Assembly (NCBI RefSeq): GCF_905147045.1
Contig: NC_065908.1
Span: 5,146,001 to 5,210,000, forward strand
Reading direction: 5' to 3'
DNA length: 64,000 bases
Source: Nymphalis io
Lineage: Eukaryota > Arthropoda > Insecta > Lepidoptera > Nymphalidae
Shown here: one piece after another, positions 23,387 through 34,116 of the stretch
How the letters are laid out: every line of letters begins with the position of its first letter
Numbering within the stretch: position 1 is the first letter of the stretch
Position numbers and translations under genes: made by a program
The notes under the pieces: model-generated
Databases searched by the model: none
What the model was told of the DNA's origin: nothing
The model's input: the letters and a program-made list of their open reading frames with translations, nothing else

Positions 23387-23682
23387 TTTTTTTTTATAGA
23401 ATAGGAAGGCGGACGAGCATATGGGCCACCTGATGGGAAGTGGTCACCAAACGCCCTTAGACATTGGCATTGTAAGAAATGTCAACCATCGCTTTTACAG
23501 CCAATGCGCCACCAACCTTGGGAACTAAGATTTTATGTCCCTTGTGCCTGTAATTACACTGGCTTACTCATCCTTCAAACCGGAACACAACAATAACAAG
23601 TACTGCTGTTTTGCGGTAGAATATCTGATGAGTGGGTGGTACCTACCCAGACGAGCTTGCACAAAGCTCTACCACCAGTAAT
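23387..23682 (-). mobile_element. SINE-2, full length
   Basis: It runs from a T run and atagaataggaaggcggacg to gctctaccaccagtaa with every family block present, including tactgctgttttgcggtaga. This is one of the best reference copies. Confidence 0.97.
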
Positions 23683-24078
23683 TAAATTAATAAATTCTTA
23701 TTATTATTATAATTATAAGGCTAACTTAAGATTCAAATAAAAGTTGTTGCTCTAATTGACGAAAGACAAAAATAAAAAAAATAATCTTTAACATAAATAA
23801 CAACATATATAACAGAATTTTAACATCAAAACTTTAAAAAATTATAAATATTCTGTAAATACAAAGAATAATAAAATTTAAGTTTTCATTTTTTTTTAAT
23901 GTCTTTCAATCATATGATAAGTAATCTATTATTTGAAAAATTTACTGGTAATGCTTAAATATATTTTATTAACTGTATCTACTATCAATACTGATTGGTG
24001 GAATGTGTATTCACAGTGCCAAAAAATCCTTAAATTCAGGTTACCTTACATTGTTTGCTTCTCCACAGAGCACTAAAT
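23683..24078. other. AT-rich stretch, no gene seen
   Basis: No recognisable feature before the microsatellite. Confidence 0.5.
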
Positions 24079-24113
24079 ACATATATATATATATATAACA
24101 ATAGAGCAGAGCA

Positions 24114-24165
<52 letters not shown>
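24079..24165. repeat. (AT)n microsatellites and short (TG)n run
   Basis: Two (AT)n tracts at about 24079-24097 and 24114-24155 are separated by acaatagagcagagcag, and the second passes into (TG)5. Length variation is expected here. Confidence 0.97.
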
Positions 24166-24477
24166 ATGTATAATATGTATTATACAAAATAAGTTATTTT
24201 ACTAATATACATTTTAAGCTAGGTATTCTTTTACCACAATCTTGTTCAAAAATGTAATATTCAATAAGCTTAAATGCTTTTCAAATAGTACCTTTCTACG
24301 ATAGAGTCTGAAAATTAACAATAGCTTAAGCAAGCAGATCGGTTAGCTTAACCGCAGAAGACGGTTAACATAAAAAAATATTGAGAGAAAAAATAAATAG
24401 AACAAAATGTATTTTTTGTTTGTCAGTGTGTCACACACACACTATATTTAATGTAGTAGAAATAGATTCATCATCAT
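24166..24477. other. AT-rich stretch, no gene seen
   Basis: A short (CA)n run lies near 24432-24440. Nothing else is recognised. Confidence 0.5.
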
Positions 24478-25096
24478 CAATACATCAGCCGGAAAACATT
24501 CACTGCTAGACAAGGGCCTCCCCAAAGGATTTCCATGACAGTCGGTCTTAAGGTACACGCATGCAATTGCTTCCTGTGACTCTTATGATATCGGTCTGCC
24601 CACGCTGCGTCTTCGGGTTCGTGGTCGCTACTCGAAAATCTTTTGCCCCAGCGGCCATCAGTTCTGCGAGCGATATAGCGCGCACTGGACTTTAATTTAT
24701 CATTTTTTCGGGCTATGTTAGATTTGCCAGCGGATTTCATGATTTCTAATTCGATCTCGTAGAAAAACTCTGAGTATAGACCTCTCAATTGCTCTTTGAC
24801 CTTAAGCCTTTTTATATGGGCCTCTCATAGTGAGCGACCACGTCTCTGATCCTTAGTCATCACTGGCAACATACACTGTTTTAAGTCTTTCGACATGAAA
24901 CACTGCGGTATTTGGTATTACAGATGAGAACACATTGTGTAGCTTCCCAAACGCTGCCCCGCCGAGTTGAATACGACGGTTGACCTCTTTCTCGAAGTTA
25001 GACCTACCTAGTTGGACAATCTGACCTCGGTAAACATAGTTGTCTACAACTTCGAATGCAGAATTTCCTACTTTTACTTGGGTGGATGCATGGATT
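24478..25096 (-). pseudogene. RTE-like LINE, C-terminal part and 3' tail
   Basis: On the minus strand the frames encode, in order, VVDNYVYRGQIVQLGRSNFE, then KEVNRRIQLGGAAFGKLHNV, FSSVIP, a GSETWSLTM block, RDRIRNHEIRW, and ARYIARRTDGRWGKRF. These are characteristic of the region after the RT palm in RTE-clade LINEs. The pieces lie in different frames, with a one-base loss near 24860 and a further shift after GRWGK, and there are several stops, so the protein is destroyed. The 3' end is a (TGA)n-type simple repeat (tcatcatcaatacatcag on the plus strand), as usual for RTE. The 5' side is cut at about 25096, losing the endonuclease and catalytic RT. Confidence 0.87.
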
Positions 25097-25555
25097 CAAT
25101 TCAAATTCGTTTTTTGAATTAAGAACAAAATATATTTACAAACAAAATAATAATAAATAAATAAGATCCTAAAGGCACAATAGAAAGACAGATATATTTA
25201 TTATATTTAAAGTTTTCATGTGAAAATATCTTTATTCTATAAAAAAATGTTTCTAATGTTCATATTTTTTTATTTTTTAAATATTTTGACAAGTAACCGC
25301 CGACATTGGCACTGTTAATATAGAAAACTTTTTTGTTTTGCTTGAATTAAATTATACAGCTCTGTTAGATTACACATAATTATATTGTATTTATATAAAA
25401 AAAGACATTCATAGTTAACTCAAAAACTATTACTGGTGCATTTTAGTGCGAATGGGTGACATGCGAAGGTTATGTTTGTTTATATTGTTATCCTTAAATG
25501 GTTAAAGAAAACGCACTATATTTATATATTAAACAAGTCGCGGCTAGTATTTTAT
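25097..25555. other. AT-rich stretch, no gene seen
   Basis: attcaattcaaattcg and ttttttgaattaag beside the LINE edge form a weak inverted pair. Nothing else is seen. Confidence 0.45.
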
Positions 25556-25819
25556 TTAGATGTAAAAATATGCGTCATATTTTTCTTCTGACGCTACTCG
25601 AGCGATAGGCGTACCGTAGCGTTGTAGAAAGGGTATTTTTACTTCCCAATGGATGATTGTACGTAATTGACTTGGAACAATGTGTGGACTCGATAAAGGA
25701 CCGTAATTGTAGATTTCATTAGAGCATTGTATTTGCCTTGCTACGTTTGTTTGAATTCCGTCCATTAAAGACAGATAGGTAACGAGACCCTTTGATCTTA
25801 TTAAAATGGGTCGTTTCAC
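25556..25819 (-). other. Unclassified 87-codon open frame
   Basis: This frame starts at ATG, is GC-richer than its surroundings and encodes a mixed, non-repetitive peptide beginning MKRPILIRSKGLVTYLSLMD. I recognise no domain, signal peptide or membrane segment. It could be a decayed element, a chance frame or an exon; no splice sites are convincing. I do not assign a function. Confidence 0.15.
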
Positions 25820-25930
25820 AAATTTCAGATGAAAGCATCGTTGAATTTTGAATTAAGCATAATTTAAAATAAATTAAAAAAATATATTTTTATATAAAAA
25901 AGTAATGTAACATAAATATTTAGGAGTTAG

Positions 25931-26028
25931 GAGGAACCGACACAATAAACACAAATAAAACACATGAATAGTCAGTTTTGCTTGCCCGAATTTGAAACCC
26001 CGATGTAGGCTCTCCTCATCTTACTATT
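25931..26028 (-). mobile_element. SINE-1 head, degenerate
   Basis: acacaaataaaacacatgaa, gcttgcccgaatttgaaacc and gtaggctctcctcatc correspond to the reversed SINE-1 head and adjoining body, with the anticodon part lost. Confidence 0.45.
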
Positions 26029-26164
26029 TTAGAACATTGTTTATATATATTGTAAGTATTTGAGTGGGTCACTGGATGGTTTAGATTTATTAAGAGCCTA
26101 AAGATTACTAAGCGCCACCTACTGGCTTACTGGCTAGTAGACGGCGCTAAGACCGAATTACTAT

Positions 26165-26345
26165 ATTAAACAAAAAACTTATTTAACCCGTACGAAGCAG
26201 GACAGGCAGCTGGTTCCTAACAAATTTTATCAAAATCGGTTTTGTAATTTGACCGTAAAAGCGTAACAGACACAGATAGAACTACTTTCACATTTTTATA
26301 TAAATACTAGTTTTCACCTGCGGCTTTACCTAAAATTAACCTTTA
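26165..26345 (+). repeat. ctag-edge repeat junction
   Basis: tttatcaaaatcggttttgt, accgtaaaagcgtaacagac and ttttatataaatactag look like the 3' end of one element. actagttttcacctgcggct directly after looks like the 5' edge of another. Family class is unresolved. Confidence 0.42.
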
Positions 26346-26460
26346 AATCTTCTTATCTCTAGCAGAGGAGGCATTAGTATTAATGTGACATTCACAGCTA
26401 TTGACTGTACAAGATAATATGATTTCAATAAAAAATAAAAGATAAAACAATTATCTCAAT

Positions 26461-26570
26461 TCTACCAACCCGCATTGGATTAGCGTGGTGGAATAAGCTC
26501 CAAACCTTCTCCTCAAAAAGAGGAGAGGAGGCCTTTAGCCCAGCAGTGGGACATTCACAGGCTGTTACGA
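26461..26570 (+). mobile_element. SINE-1, 5' truncated
   Basis: tctaccaacccgcattggat, agcgtggtggaataagctcc, ctcctcaaaaagaggagagg and gggacattcacaggctgtta are the last 110 bp of SINE-1, almost unchanged. The tRNA-like head is missing. Confidence 0.9.
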
Positions 26571-27897
26571 AAACAATTATATTATTTTTAAGAATATTAT
26601 ATTACTATTCAATATCCTAGAATCTTCTCATAAATATATAAATTATCCAATTGAAAGAATCAAAAAAATAGATCGTGGACTCATGGTTTGTATGTACATA
26701 TTAGGAAACATTAAACATAACCTCTCTCATTTACGAAGTCGGTTAGAAACAATTAAATAAACACCTTTGATAAGTAAGAGAACATTTGAAAGCGGAATCG
26801 AATTCCTTTCCTTCGAACCGTTTCTTTCTGAGCCATTAATTTAAACAAATGATCCATTCTATCCGAACATGATTACCATATATTTACTGGTGCCTAATAT
26901 ATTCAGAAAGGGAGCGTTAACTGCGTGGGTTACTTAAATATGCTAACCGTAATATGATTACTTTGAACGGCTTTGCTGGCGCTCATCTAATAATATGTTT
27001 TCTTTTGTTCTTCAGCTCAGTAAAAATAATGAGTAACTAAAATATATAAATTTCCCACGGCTAGGCAAAGACTTTTTTATTAAAAAAATACCAATAAATT
27101 TATAGCTCAAGTTAAAATTCATATACTTAATATCAAACTGTTCGAAATTATCTAGACGATATAAAAACGAGGAGTTAGAATTTCATACCCAAACTTTAAC
27201 GTAATGAAGTCGAACTAATTCTTTATATTTTTGAAGTCTACAAATCTATACAAATATTTAAGTGAATATAACTATTTATAAAAAAAGAACCTTAACAATT
27301 AATATTTTTATTTTTGTCTGTCTGTTTCACGAAAGTTCGTTTATAGCTGACTACAAAACACAAATGTAATGTATTTGAACTATTAAAGTATTACATTAAT
27401 GGACTGTTTTATTTTACAAAACTAAGCTGAGTTTATCTAAATAACAATTTTAAACTTACGTAAATATTTAATCGATTTATATAATTCTTTGACGTGTGTA
27501 AAACTGCGTGGCACAAATTGTCGTATATTATAAAAGTGTTGGAATGCCAAAAATCCTTTATTCGTATTTTCAAGCTGTCGTGTATAAAAGGTAATATTTA
27601 ATCAATATTGCGTATTCACATCGCAATACGTGTTCTAAATCGGTATGACTAAACCTTTTTATAAACAGATATTTTTTATATAATAATAATTTATTAAAAA
27701 CACAGCCTTACAGATAAACATAGAGTTTTTATATAACTAAGTAAAGAAAAAAAAAGAAATAATAATAATAAAATAAAAATAAAAACACAATTATAATATA
27801 AAAACTAAGTACATGACATGTGGTAGGCTAATTATAGTTGATACTCAAAAATAATTCTTTTGACTTCCAAACTAGGCGATAATATTACATAGTAAAT
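26571..27897. other. AT-rich stretch, no gene seen
   Basis: tatttttgtctgtctgtttc at about 27309 is a common opening of ctag-edge repeats but nothing longer can be followed. No coding region recognised. Confidence 0.45.
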
Positions 27898-27955
27898 AGG
27901 CGGACAGTCACATATTAGCGAGCTACGTGATATTATGTGGTCACCACAATAAAAA
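27898..27955 (-). mobile_element. SINE-2 end fragment
   Basis: taggcggacagtcacatatt, then gagctacgtgatattatgtg and gtcacca follow the first 55 bp of reversed SINE-2, with many changes. Confidence 0.4.
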
Positions 27956-28579
27956 AAAATTATCATCCAAATGAAATATTAAAAATCTTAACATCATATC
28001 CATCCACGTGCAGTATTCCGTTTTACATTATTATTTACAGAAAAATATCACTCATAACCCACATTCGATGGCTTCACACGCGTGGGCGTTTATAGCGTTC
28101 CATTTAAATATTCCCAACGGTATTCCACGACCTGGATAAAAGTATCACACGCCCGTCTCCACGTAACAAGCTATGTGCATATTAAAACTTGATAGAATCT
28201 GCTATAAAATATCAATATTTCTGTTTTAGGGTACCGTAATAAAAATGAACCTATAAACTTTCGTCGTCTTTAACACATTCATAGTTCGGAAAGCTTTCAA
28301 GTAGGTAGATGGTTGAGGTTGATACAAAATAAAATTGTTTCATTTTTAGTTTCATATTTTTAACATTTTTTTAATATTGAATTTGGAATAAACTCTCAGC
28401 TTTAACTAAGTTTAATTGTATATTATGAAATAAATACTTAATTAGTGTTTAACATTCACTGAGATCATTAATATTTTAAGTAGTACAAAATCTAATATAG
28501 ACAACGTTTTATGACGAAAAAGTTTACGAGCATGTAAAAAAATAGTTGTGAAATAATCGCCAAGTCCCACACACTTTAC
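27956..28579. other. AT-rich stretch with an unassigned GC-richer patch
   Basis: The part 28060-28190 has more C and G than its neighbours but matches nothing I know. No gene called. Confidence 0.45.
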
Positions 28580-28831
28580 TGCTAGGGCTTTGTGCAAGCT
28601 CGTTTGGGTAGGTACCACCCAGTCATCAGATATTCTCCCGCAAAACAGCAGTACTTGTTATTGTTGTGTTCCGGTTTGAAGGGTGAGTGAGCCAGTGTAA
28701 TTACCTGTAATTGTGCCTGCACAAGGGACATAAAATCTAGTTCCTACAATACCAATGTCTAAGGGCGTTTGGTGACCACTTACCATCAGGTGGCCCATAT
28801 GCTCGTCCGCCTTCCTATTCTATAAAAAAAA
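28580..28831 (+). mobile_element. SINE-2 with central rearrangement
   Basis: Both ends are present (ctagggctttgtgcaagctc to ttcctattctataaaaaaa). The middle is altered twice. A 15-bp insert after gtgtaattac partly reads as the reverse complement of its neighbourhood, and about 60 bp between ttcc and tacaatacc is deleted, which normally carries the ttggtggcgcattgg block. Confidence 0.95.
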
Positions 28832-29283
28832 ACACAGCAGGAGTAGAAGTCTATGTCCAGTAGTGGGGATACTTGCAGTGTATTACGTAAAATAACAAAT
28901 TATGATACACGTATCAAAGCAACACGTACAAACACGTAGCAAACTCAGCTTTGTTTTATATCTACGGAACCCAATTACGTCACGATTAATGGATGAATAT
29001 TGCATGAGTAATGTAAAGCTATGCCAGAATATTAGTAACATCTGACGTCTGACGTCATTATGTCTTGTTGACAACGATCTGTTGCGGTCGGGAAAGCGCT
29101 GGATTACAAGCGCTGTTTGTTTTGAACAATTGAAATGAAACAGCTTTCATTAACAGGTTATTGGTTTTTTTATATTATCGAAATATTCATTTCATTTAAT
29201 AAATAAAAACTTATATTAAAATTATAATTAAATGACTTACTTTAAATTTGAGAGTAAATTTCAGTAATTGACTTTAAATGATC
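28832..29283. other. AT-rich stretch, no gene seen
   Basis: tctatgtccagtagtgggga near 28850 vaguely resembles the SINE-1 end. Two tctgacg words lie near 29040-29055. No gene seen. Confidence 0.4.
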
Positions 29284-29400
29284 CACAGCTGGACTAAACC
29301 TTTTTCACGCCGAAACGGGTTGAGAGATACATACATTTGTGGCGAAATTCCATCAGACACATGTAGGTTTCAAGACTATGTTTTCCTCTATCGCCGAGCT
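29284..29400 (-). mobile_element. SINE-1 central part, degenerate
   Basis: acatttgtggcgaaattcca, tcagacacatgtaggtttca and atgttttcctctatcgccga match the reversed SINE-1 body. Both ends are gone. Confidence 0.55.
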
Positions 29401-29922
29401 AAGGTCTTAAGTATCGTTGTTCGTCAAATCACCTCATAAGATACTTTTAAATACATAAAGTTTTTCAAGACTATCCCAATATATTCTTAGTTGGAGGAAC
29501 TAGCTGAAATCGATTCTACCCCTTATTTTCATTTGAGTCACGTCGGTAATGGAATTGTATTCTCGAATGATCTATTTCTTAAAATGACCTGGTTATTTCT
29601 CTGGCTATATATAAATACATAACTGACAATGATATCAACAGGCAGCCCAAATTACTGGGGCTAGCACCATAAAAATTTGTATACCTTTAACACGCAAGCA
29701 CTAAGAAGGATTTTTGAAAATCCTTTCTTACGATATATACAATACAAAATATATACAAACATTCATCCAATTTATCACATAAAATATATTTGTGTAGTAG
29801 GAGCTATGGGAAGTGATACTTTGCAATTCTGAATTATAACGCGAGCAAAGCCGCCAGTAAAACGATAGTCTAATATATATTTTAAAAAATCGAAAAATAT
29901 TTACAACAGGTATACTCAAATC
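29401..29922. other. AT-rich stretch, no gene seen
   Basis: The 63-codon frame on the minus strand at 29728-29919 is AT-rich and has no recognisable domain. It ends at the left edge of the TIR element. Confidence 0.45.
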
Positions 29923-30438
29923 AGCTTGGAGACGTTTTTGCGTTTATAGTAGTGTACCTTCAGCAGTTAAATAAACACTTTTTATATCGTATACTTTATT
30001 ATAATAGGTAGGTACATATTTAACGTATTTTTTAATTCAATTTGTTCAACCCTAGACATTTTGTCGTCATCCTCATTCTCGCTTACAACCGATAAATCAT
30101 TTATGTTAATGATAATTCCTTCTGGTATCGTATCTAAATCCTCGTCTTTATCCTGAAATTTCTTTTCCTTTTCAATAGAATATGTGCAAACATTTCTCCA
30201 TTCCTCTTTAACATTTATACCATTAAATTATTCCTCAACTAATTTGTTCATTATTGTTTTCATATTCATCGAATTTTTTTTTTACGGAACTAATAAGTAA
30301 GAAAAGATAAATAAAAAAAAATTCTACTAAAACTATTTATGCCAGAGTAATCATGTAATAGCTAGCGCAAACTGGTATATTTCGGTTGTAGTCAGTGTAT
30401 GTATTACATTACTGCAAACGCAAAAACGTCTCCAAGCT
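29923..30438. mobile_element. Unnamed DNA transposon-like element with 33-bp TIRs
   Basis: The left end begins agcttggagacgtttttgcg at 29923. The right end, read in reverse complement from 30438, begins with the same 20 bases; the match continues to about 33 bp with three mismatches. The element is about 516 bp, the size of a non-autonomous (internally deleted) DNA transposon. Flanking bases are ...aaatc and aatat..., or ca|gcttgg and ccaagc|ta if the edge is set two bases further in, so a TA or three-base target duplication of Tc1/mariner or PIF/Harbinger type is possible but not clean. The interior carries a decayed minus-strand open frame. I cannot assign a superfamily. Confidence 0.72.
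29982..30227 (-). pseudogene. Decayed 81-codon open frame inside the TIR element
   Basis: Read on the minus strand from 30227, the frame runs 81 codons to TAA at 29982-29984, about 60 bp from the left TIR. It is closed upstream by a TAA at 30228-30230; before that the same frame runs from a stop at 30282-30284 through an ATG-rich stretch (MNMKTIMNKLVEE). The peptide is hydrophilic and acidic: NVKEEWRNVCTYSIEKEKKF early, then DKDEDLDTIPEG and VVSENEDDDKMSRV. Composition differs from random AT-rich translation (many GAA, GAT, GAC codons in register). It could be part of a transposase or an accessory DNA-binding protein such as MADF/Myb-like, but no catalytic motif is visible. Confidence 0.42.
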
Positions 30439-30529
30439 AATATATCTATGTGAAAGTATTTTAATTTCCGTGTAAGAAAATAGTTTGTTAAGAAATCGTA
30501 TTATAGTGGGTAAATTACCCACTGCAGAG

Positions 30530-30606
30530 GTAAAGCCTCCTGTATTTTTAAGAATAAGCTCATTCCACTACGCCGCTCTAATGTGGGCTAGTCGATACAC
30601 ATGTGC
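30530..30606 (-). mobile_element. SINE-1 3' part, left arm of inverted pair
   Basis: aagcctcctgtatttt, aataagctcattccactacg, ccgctctaatgtgggctagt and cgatacacatgtgcga are the reversed SINE-1 3' region. Confidence 0.6.
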
Positions 30607-30619
30607 GAAGATTGCAGGT

Positions 30620-30812
30620 TCAAACCCAGGCAAACACCACTGCGAAAATCTTCATGAGTTGGATAAAAATCTGTCACATGTGTATCTACCAATCCGCTTT
30701 GGTGCAATAAGCTGGTATTTGGTGTAATATAGAGGAATAAGCTGCTAACCTTGTCCTCATATAGATATGAGGCCTTAAGGCGGCAGTGGAACGTCTACAG
30801 GCTTACTTCTAC
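30620..30812 (+). mobile_element. SINE-1, right arm of inverted pair
   Basis: gcaggttcaaacccaggcaa (box B), accactgcgaaaatcttcat, gtcacatgtgtatctaccaa, tccgctttggtgcaataagc, gaggccttaaggcggcagtg and gaacgtctacaggctta follow SINE-1 from box B to its end. A roughly 20-bp duplication around ggtgcaataagc/ggtgtaatatag interrupts it. Confidence 0.65.
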
Positions 30813-31414
30813 ATAGATAATAAAGAAGCGTAAAATTCGATATCGTAAAAAGGCAATCATTTTGTAATTACAGACATAAAGTTCAATTTAATTTGTATAG
30901 ATGTATAGATAAAGCGCTGTGTATATTAAACGTCTTTACAGACGTCAACTCTGAATTCGGTCTCATTTCGCACCAACGACTTCAGTCCCTTTGATTTCCT
31001 TCATTACGCGTGTGAATGTACAGAAGCGTTAGTACGATCAAAAACGGAATACATAATGAAAACATCTGTAATTGTGTTTGTTCGTTCAAGAAGAACAAAT
31101 TTCGGAATTTTGGATTTGGAAGATGTTAAAAAAATATTCGACAACTTATATTTATCTTTGAATGTAACAGTTATGTGCATAATAATTCCATCTGTTAAAT
31201 TATAGTACTTTGTATTAATATGTTTCGGTTTGAATAGTGGCTAAGCATCTATCTAGGCCTGCCACCGTTAAGTTGTTGTAGCAAATTAATTGTTTTTAAG
31301 CATTGCTTTATTAAGTTAATTAATTCTGAAATTTTAAGGAAATATGTGCTAGTATGTATATACCGCTCATCACGATCATATTACATAATTAAAACAGGAA
31401 AACTTTGTATTAAA
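30813..31414. other. AT-rich stretch, no gene seen
   Basis: gtttcggtttgaatagtgg near 31222 and ctatctaggcctgccaccg near 31249 look like SINE-2 scraps in conflicting orientation. Nothing else recognised. Confidence 0.4.
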
Positions 31415-31476
31415 AAGTTCCGGCTTGAAGGGTTAGTGAGACAGCCAAAGGATTAATATTTCTTACAATGCCGTAA
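31415..31476 (+). mobile_element. SINE-2 fragment with central deletion
   Basis: aagttccggcttgaagggtt and agtgagacagccaaag are joined directly to attaatatttcttacaatgc, so the intervening 80 bp of SINE-2 has been lost. Confidence 0.55.
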
Positions 31477-33337
31477 CACAAAGAGTGTATTACGTCGACT
31501 AAATTATAATTTATTTTGATTTATTGAGATAAGACTTAGGCTTTGTGAACCTATCTGATGACCAATTTTATTGAAGGCCCCAGTTAAATATGTAGTACAA
31601 GGATCAAAACTGAGGATTTAATTACTTGTCTTATATTAATATATATAAACGGCATATATTGTATATAAATACTATGACACTTATTTATCACAAAATGATT
31701 CAACATTGGTAAGTAAGCAAAATCTTTGATTACTTTATTTTTTTATCAAAAATACAAATCTCTTCAAAGTTTTTATTGAAATTAAAACTTTAAAATATTG
31801 TTATTAATTGTTTTTTAGAAAAAAACTATTAAGATAGTTTAGTCACAAACTATTGTTATGTAATAATGCAAGTATTTTTTTTTAATTACGTTTTAATCTT
31901 ATGAAAGATGTTAATAAATATACGAATGGAATTGTGTAATTGTGAACACGAATTACATCGACAGCTAAAAAGCATCGGAGAATTTTCAATTTTTAGCTCA
32001 AAATTGTCCGGAACCGACTGTAATGGACTTCCGTTTCAGTATGTCATAAAAATCCATCTACTTCTACGAAGCTAGTAACAAAGTTTTCTTTTGTAATGAA
32101 AAAAAGCTGTTATATATTTCCTTAGTTTCGACGACTTGATTTTAAAGATGCATTAGCTGATCGGCTCTTAACAGCCCTTGTTCATAATTTAACACAGCCT
32201 TAAGAAGAGCAAAGGAAGAAATTAGAAAGGTTTACCTTAAACATCAAAATCTTGGTGTATATGTCTTATCATTTATTTACATTTTTGTTGTTGTTTATTT
32301 TACCAACTTATTGTAAACTGTATTAGATTATAATAAAAACTATTCAAGAATTATAAGCGGAAGACGTGGACGGGTTCACACTATAAAAAGATACCCCGAA
32401 GCCAGCATGTAACGAATGGACCATTTCATCTATACATAATAAGTAAAATCAGTAGAGTTTCCCTGTGGCATATAATGTACTTTAATTGATGTGTAGGATC
32501 CTTTAAAGGTTAACCTAAATACAAAAGTAATACAAATTAGAAAAGTTTTAAATTTGCGACATTAATTCCAGTTCCATTTACCTGCCCATTGTTGCCAGAA
32601 ATTCAAGTAATCGTCGCTAATTTATTTCATCCAAATTTCAATTCGGATTGTTTACATGTAATTAGGAACGGCTGAAGTAGAACAACGGTGAATTAGATGG
32701 ATATTATATCTCACGTAACATTGACGTCGGAAAACATTTTTGAAGCAACAAGGTTTTGATTAAATATGGTTTTTAATTTGATTAATTATCTTTGAGTTTT
32801 ACTCTTGACTTGTAATAATTTCTTGTAATAAATAATGTTCTTTATTTAAATTAAAGTTTGTTTTTTCACTCGGAAAATGATTTTTGAGTAAAACAATAAT
32901 AAATAGACAGGAAACAAATACATCATTTGTATTACATAATCTATAAGAAATATTTCCCATTACAGTCGAAAAGATAATTATAACGACAAAGGACCGAATA
33001 AGGCTCGTCTTACGGTACGTTTCCTCTGAAATAGTTAACAAATTCTATGTTTGCAAATCATTAATGTTTTCAATTCTTCGATATTTAAACAATATTATTG
33101 ACAACACCAAAATTGGCAATTTAAGACTAAAACTATCCTCGCTGGCAACTCTTGAGGGTATCAAGTTAAGGGTCATTTTTAACAAAACAAAAGATACCAG
33201 AGATGTATAAGATTTCTAATCTTTACACATAATTATAAAATAAATCAAGCTGAAAAGTAAATCAAGCTGAACATCGTTCTAACAGACTTTCGGCTACTAC
33301 AGACAATCAAAGACTATTATTCGTCAAGCGGTGGTAG
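31477..33337. other. AT-rich stretch, no gene seen
   Basis: The 80-codon minus-strand frame at 32799-33041 is not recognised. aaataaatcaagctga and aagtaaatcaagctga near 33238-33270 form a short tandem duplication. No gene called. Confidence 0.45.
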
Positions 33338-33425
33338 CGCTAGTAGGTTCAGAATGTGAATTCTACCGAGAAGAACCGGCAAGAAACTCAGTAGATACTA
33401 ATTTTTTTTCATCAATCATCAATGA
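33338..33425 (+). repeat. Unknown repeat Y, copy 1
   Basis: ggttcagaatgtgaattcta, ccgagaagaaccggcaagaa and actcagtagatactaattt match copy 2 at 35978-36062 in the same order. I believe this phrase is widespread in Lepidoptera but cannot name its family. The open frame over it is incidental. Confidence 0.6.
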
Positions 33426-34073
33426 GTTAGTAGTTCTAATATACAATACTAGTCAAGTTAAATTGGTCATTCTACATATTAGAATCATGCTCCGTGTGAA
33501 CAAAGCGAGAAACTAAAGATATAAAATTAGATATCACAAAACCGTGAAATAGAATTTGAAGAAATAATAGTCTCTTGAGATAAAACGAAAAATATTTTAG
33601 CTTTTAGCATAGTCAAACGGTGTATTGTATATTTTAAGTATTTTATTAGATTATGTGTTATCATAGGAAAAGGAAAAGTGAGCTAGATGTGGTGTATGTA
33701 TGTTATGTGTTTACTATAAATGTAACTTTAGAACTCAGAAATTACTAGTTTTTTAATTTAATTTGAAATATATTCAAAAAAATAATATTTTTTTGTTAAA
33801 ATACAAGTTACTTAGATTTTTTTTTTCTGCATATTTTATTTCCGGTACGTATAATAAAGTTTTCAAATAAATAGGAACTCACTTGACGGTAACAATTCAA
33901 ATTAAAGTTTCTGCTTCAGATTTGTTTACGACGGTTCAGTTTTTTTCTGTTACATTAATTAACTAATACATTGATTAATAGAGTGTATTTGCTTATATAT
34001 TTTAAGGTTTTTATTCCTTAAGGATTAATCTTCTTAGCTGTATTTATTTTAGTCTTTGTTTGTTTTTTAATTT
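33426..34073. other. AT-rich stretch, no gene seen
   Basis: No recognisable feature. Confidence 0.5.
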
Positions 34074-34116
34074 GGAATATATTATATATTCCAAATATAT
34101 GGAATATATTATATAT
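34074..34116. repeat. 16-bp direct repeat at SINE-2 edge
   Basis: ggaatatattatatat occurs at 34074-34089 and 34101-34116, separated by 11 bp. Each unit is nearly palindromic. The second unit runs straight into the truncated SINE-2. Confidence 0.85.

Noticed and set aside
29728..29919. 63-codon frame next to the TIR element as its transposase end
   Set aside because: It lies outside the inverted repeat, and its composition is that of AT-rich chance translation.
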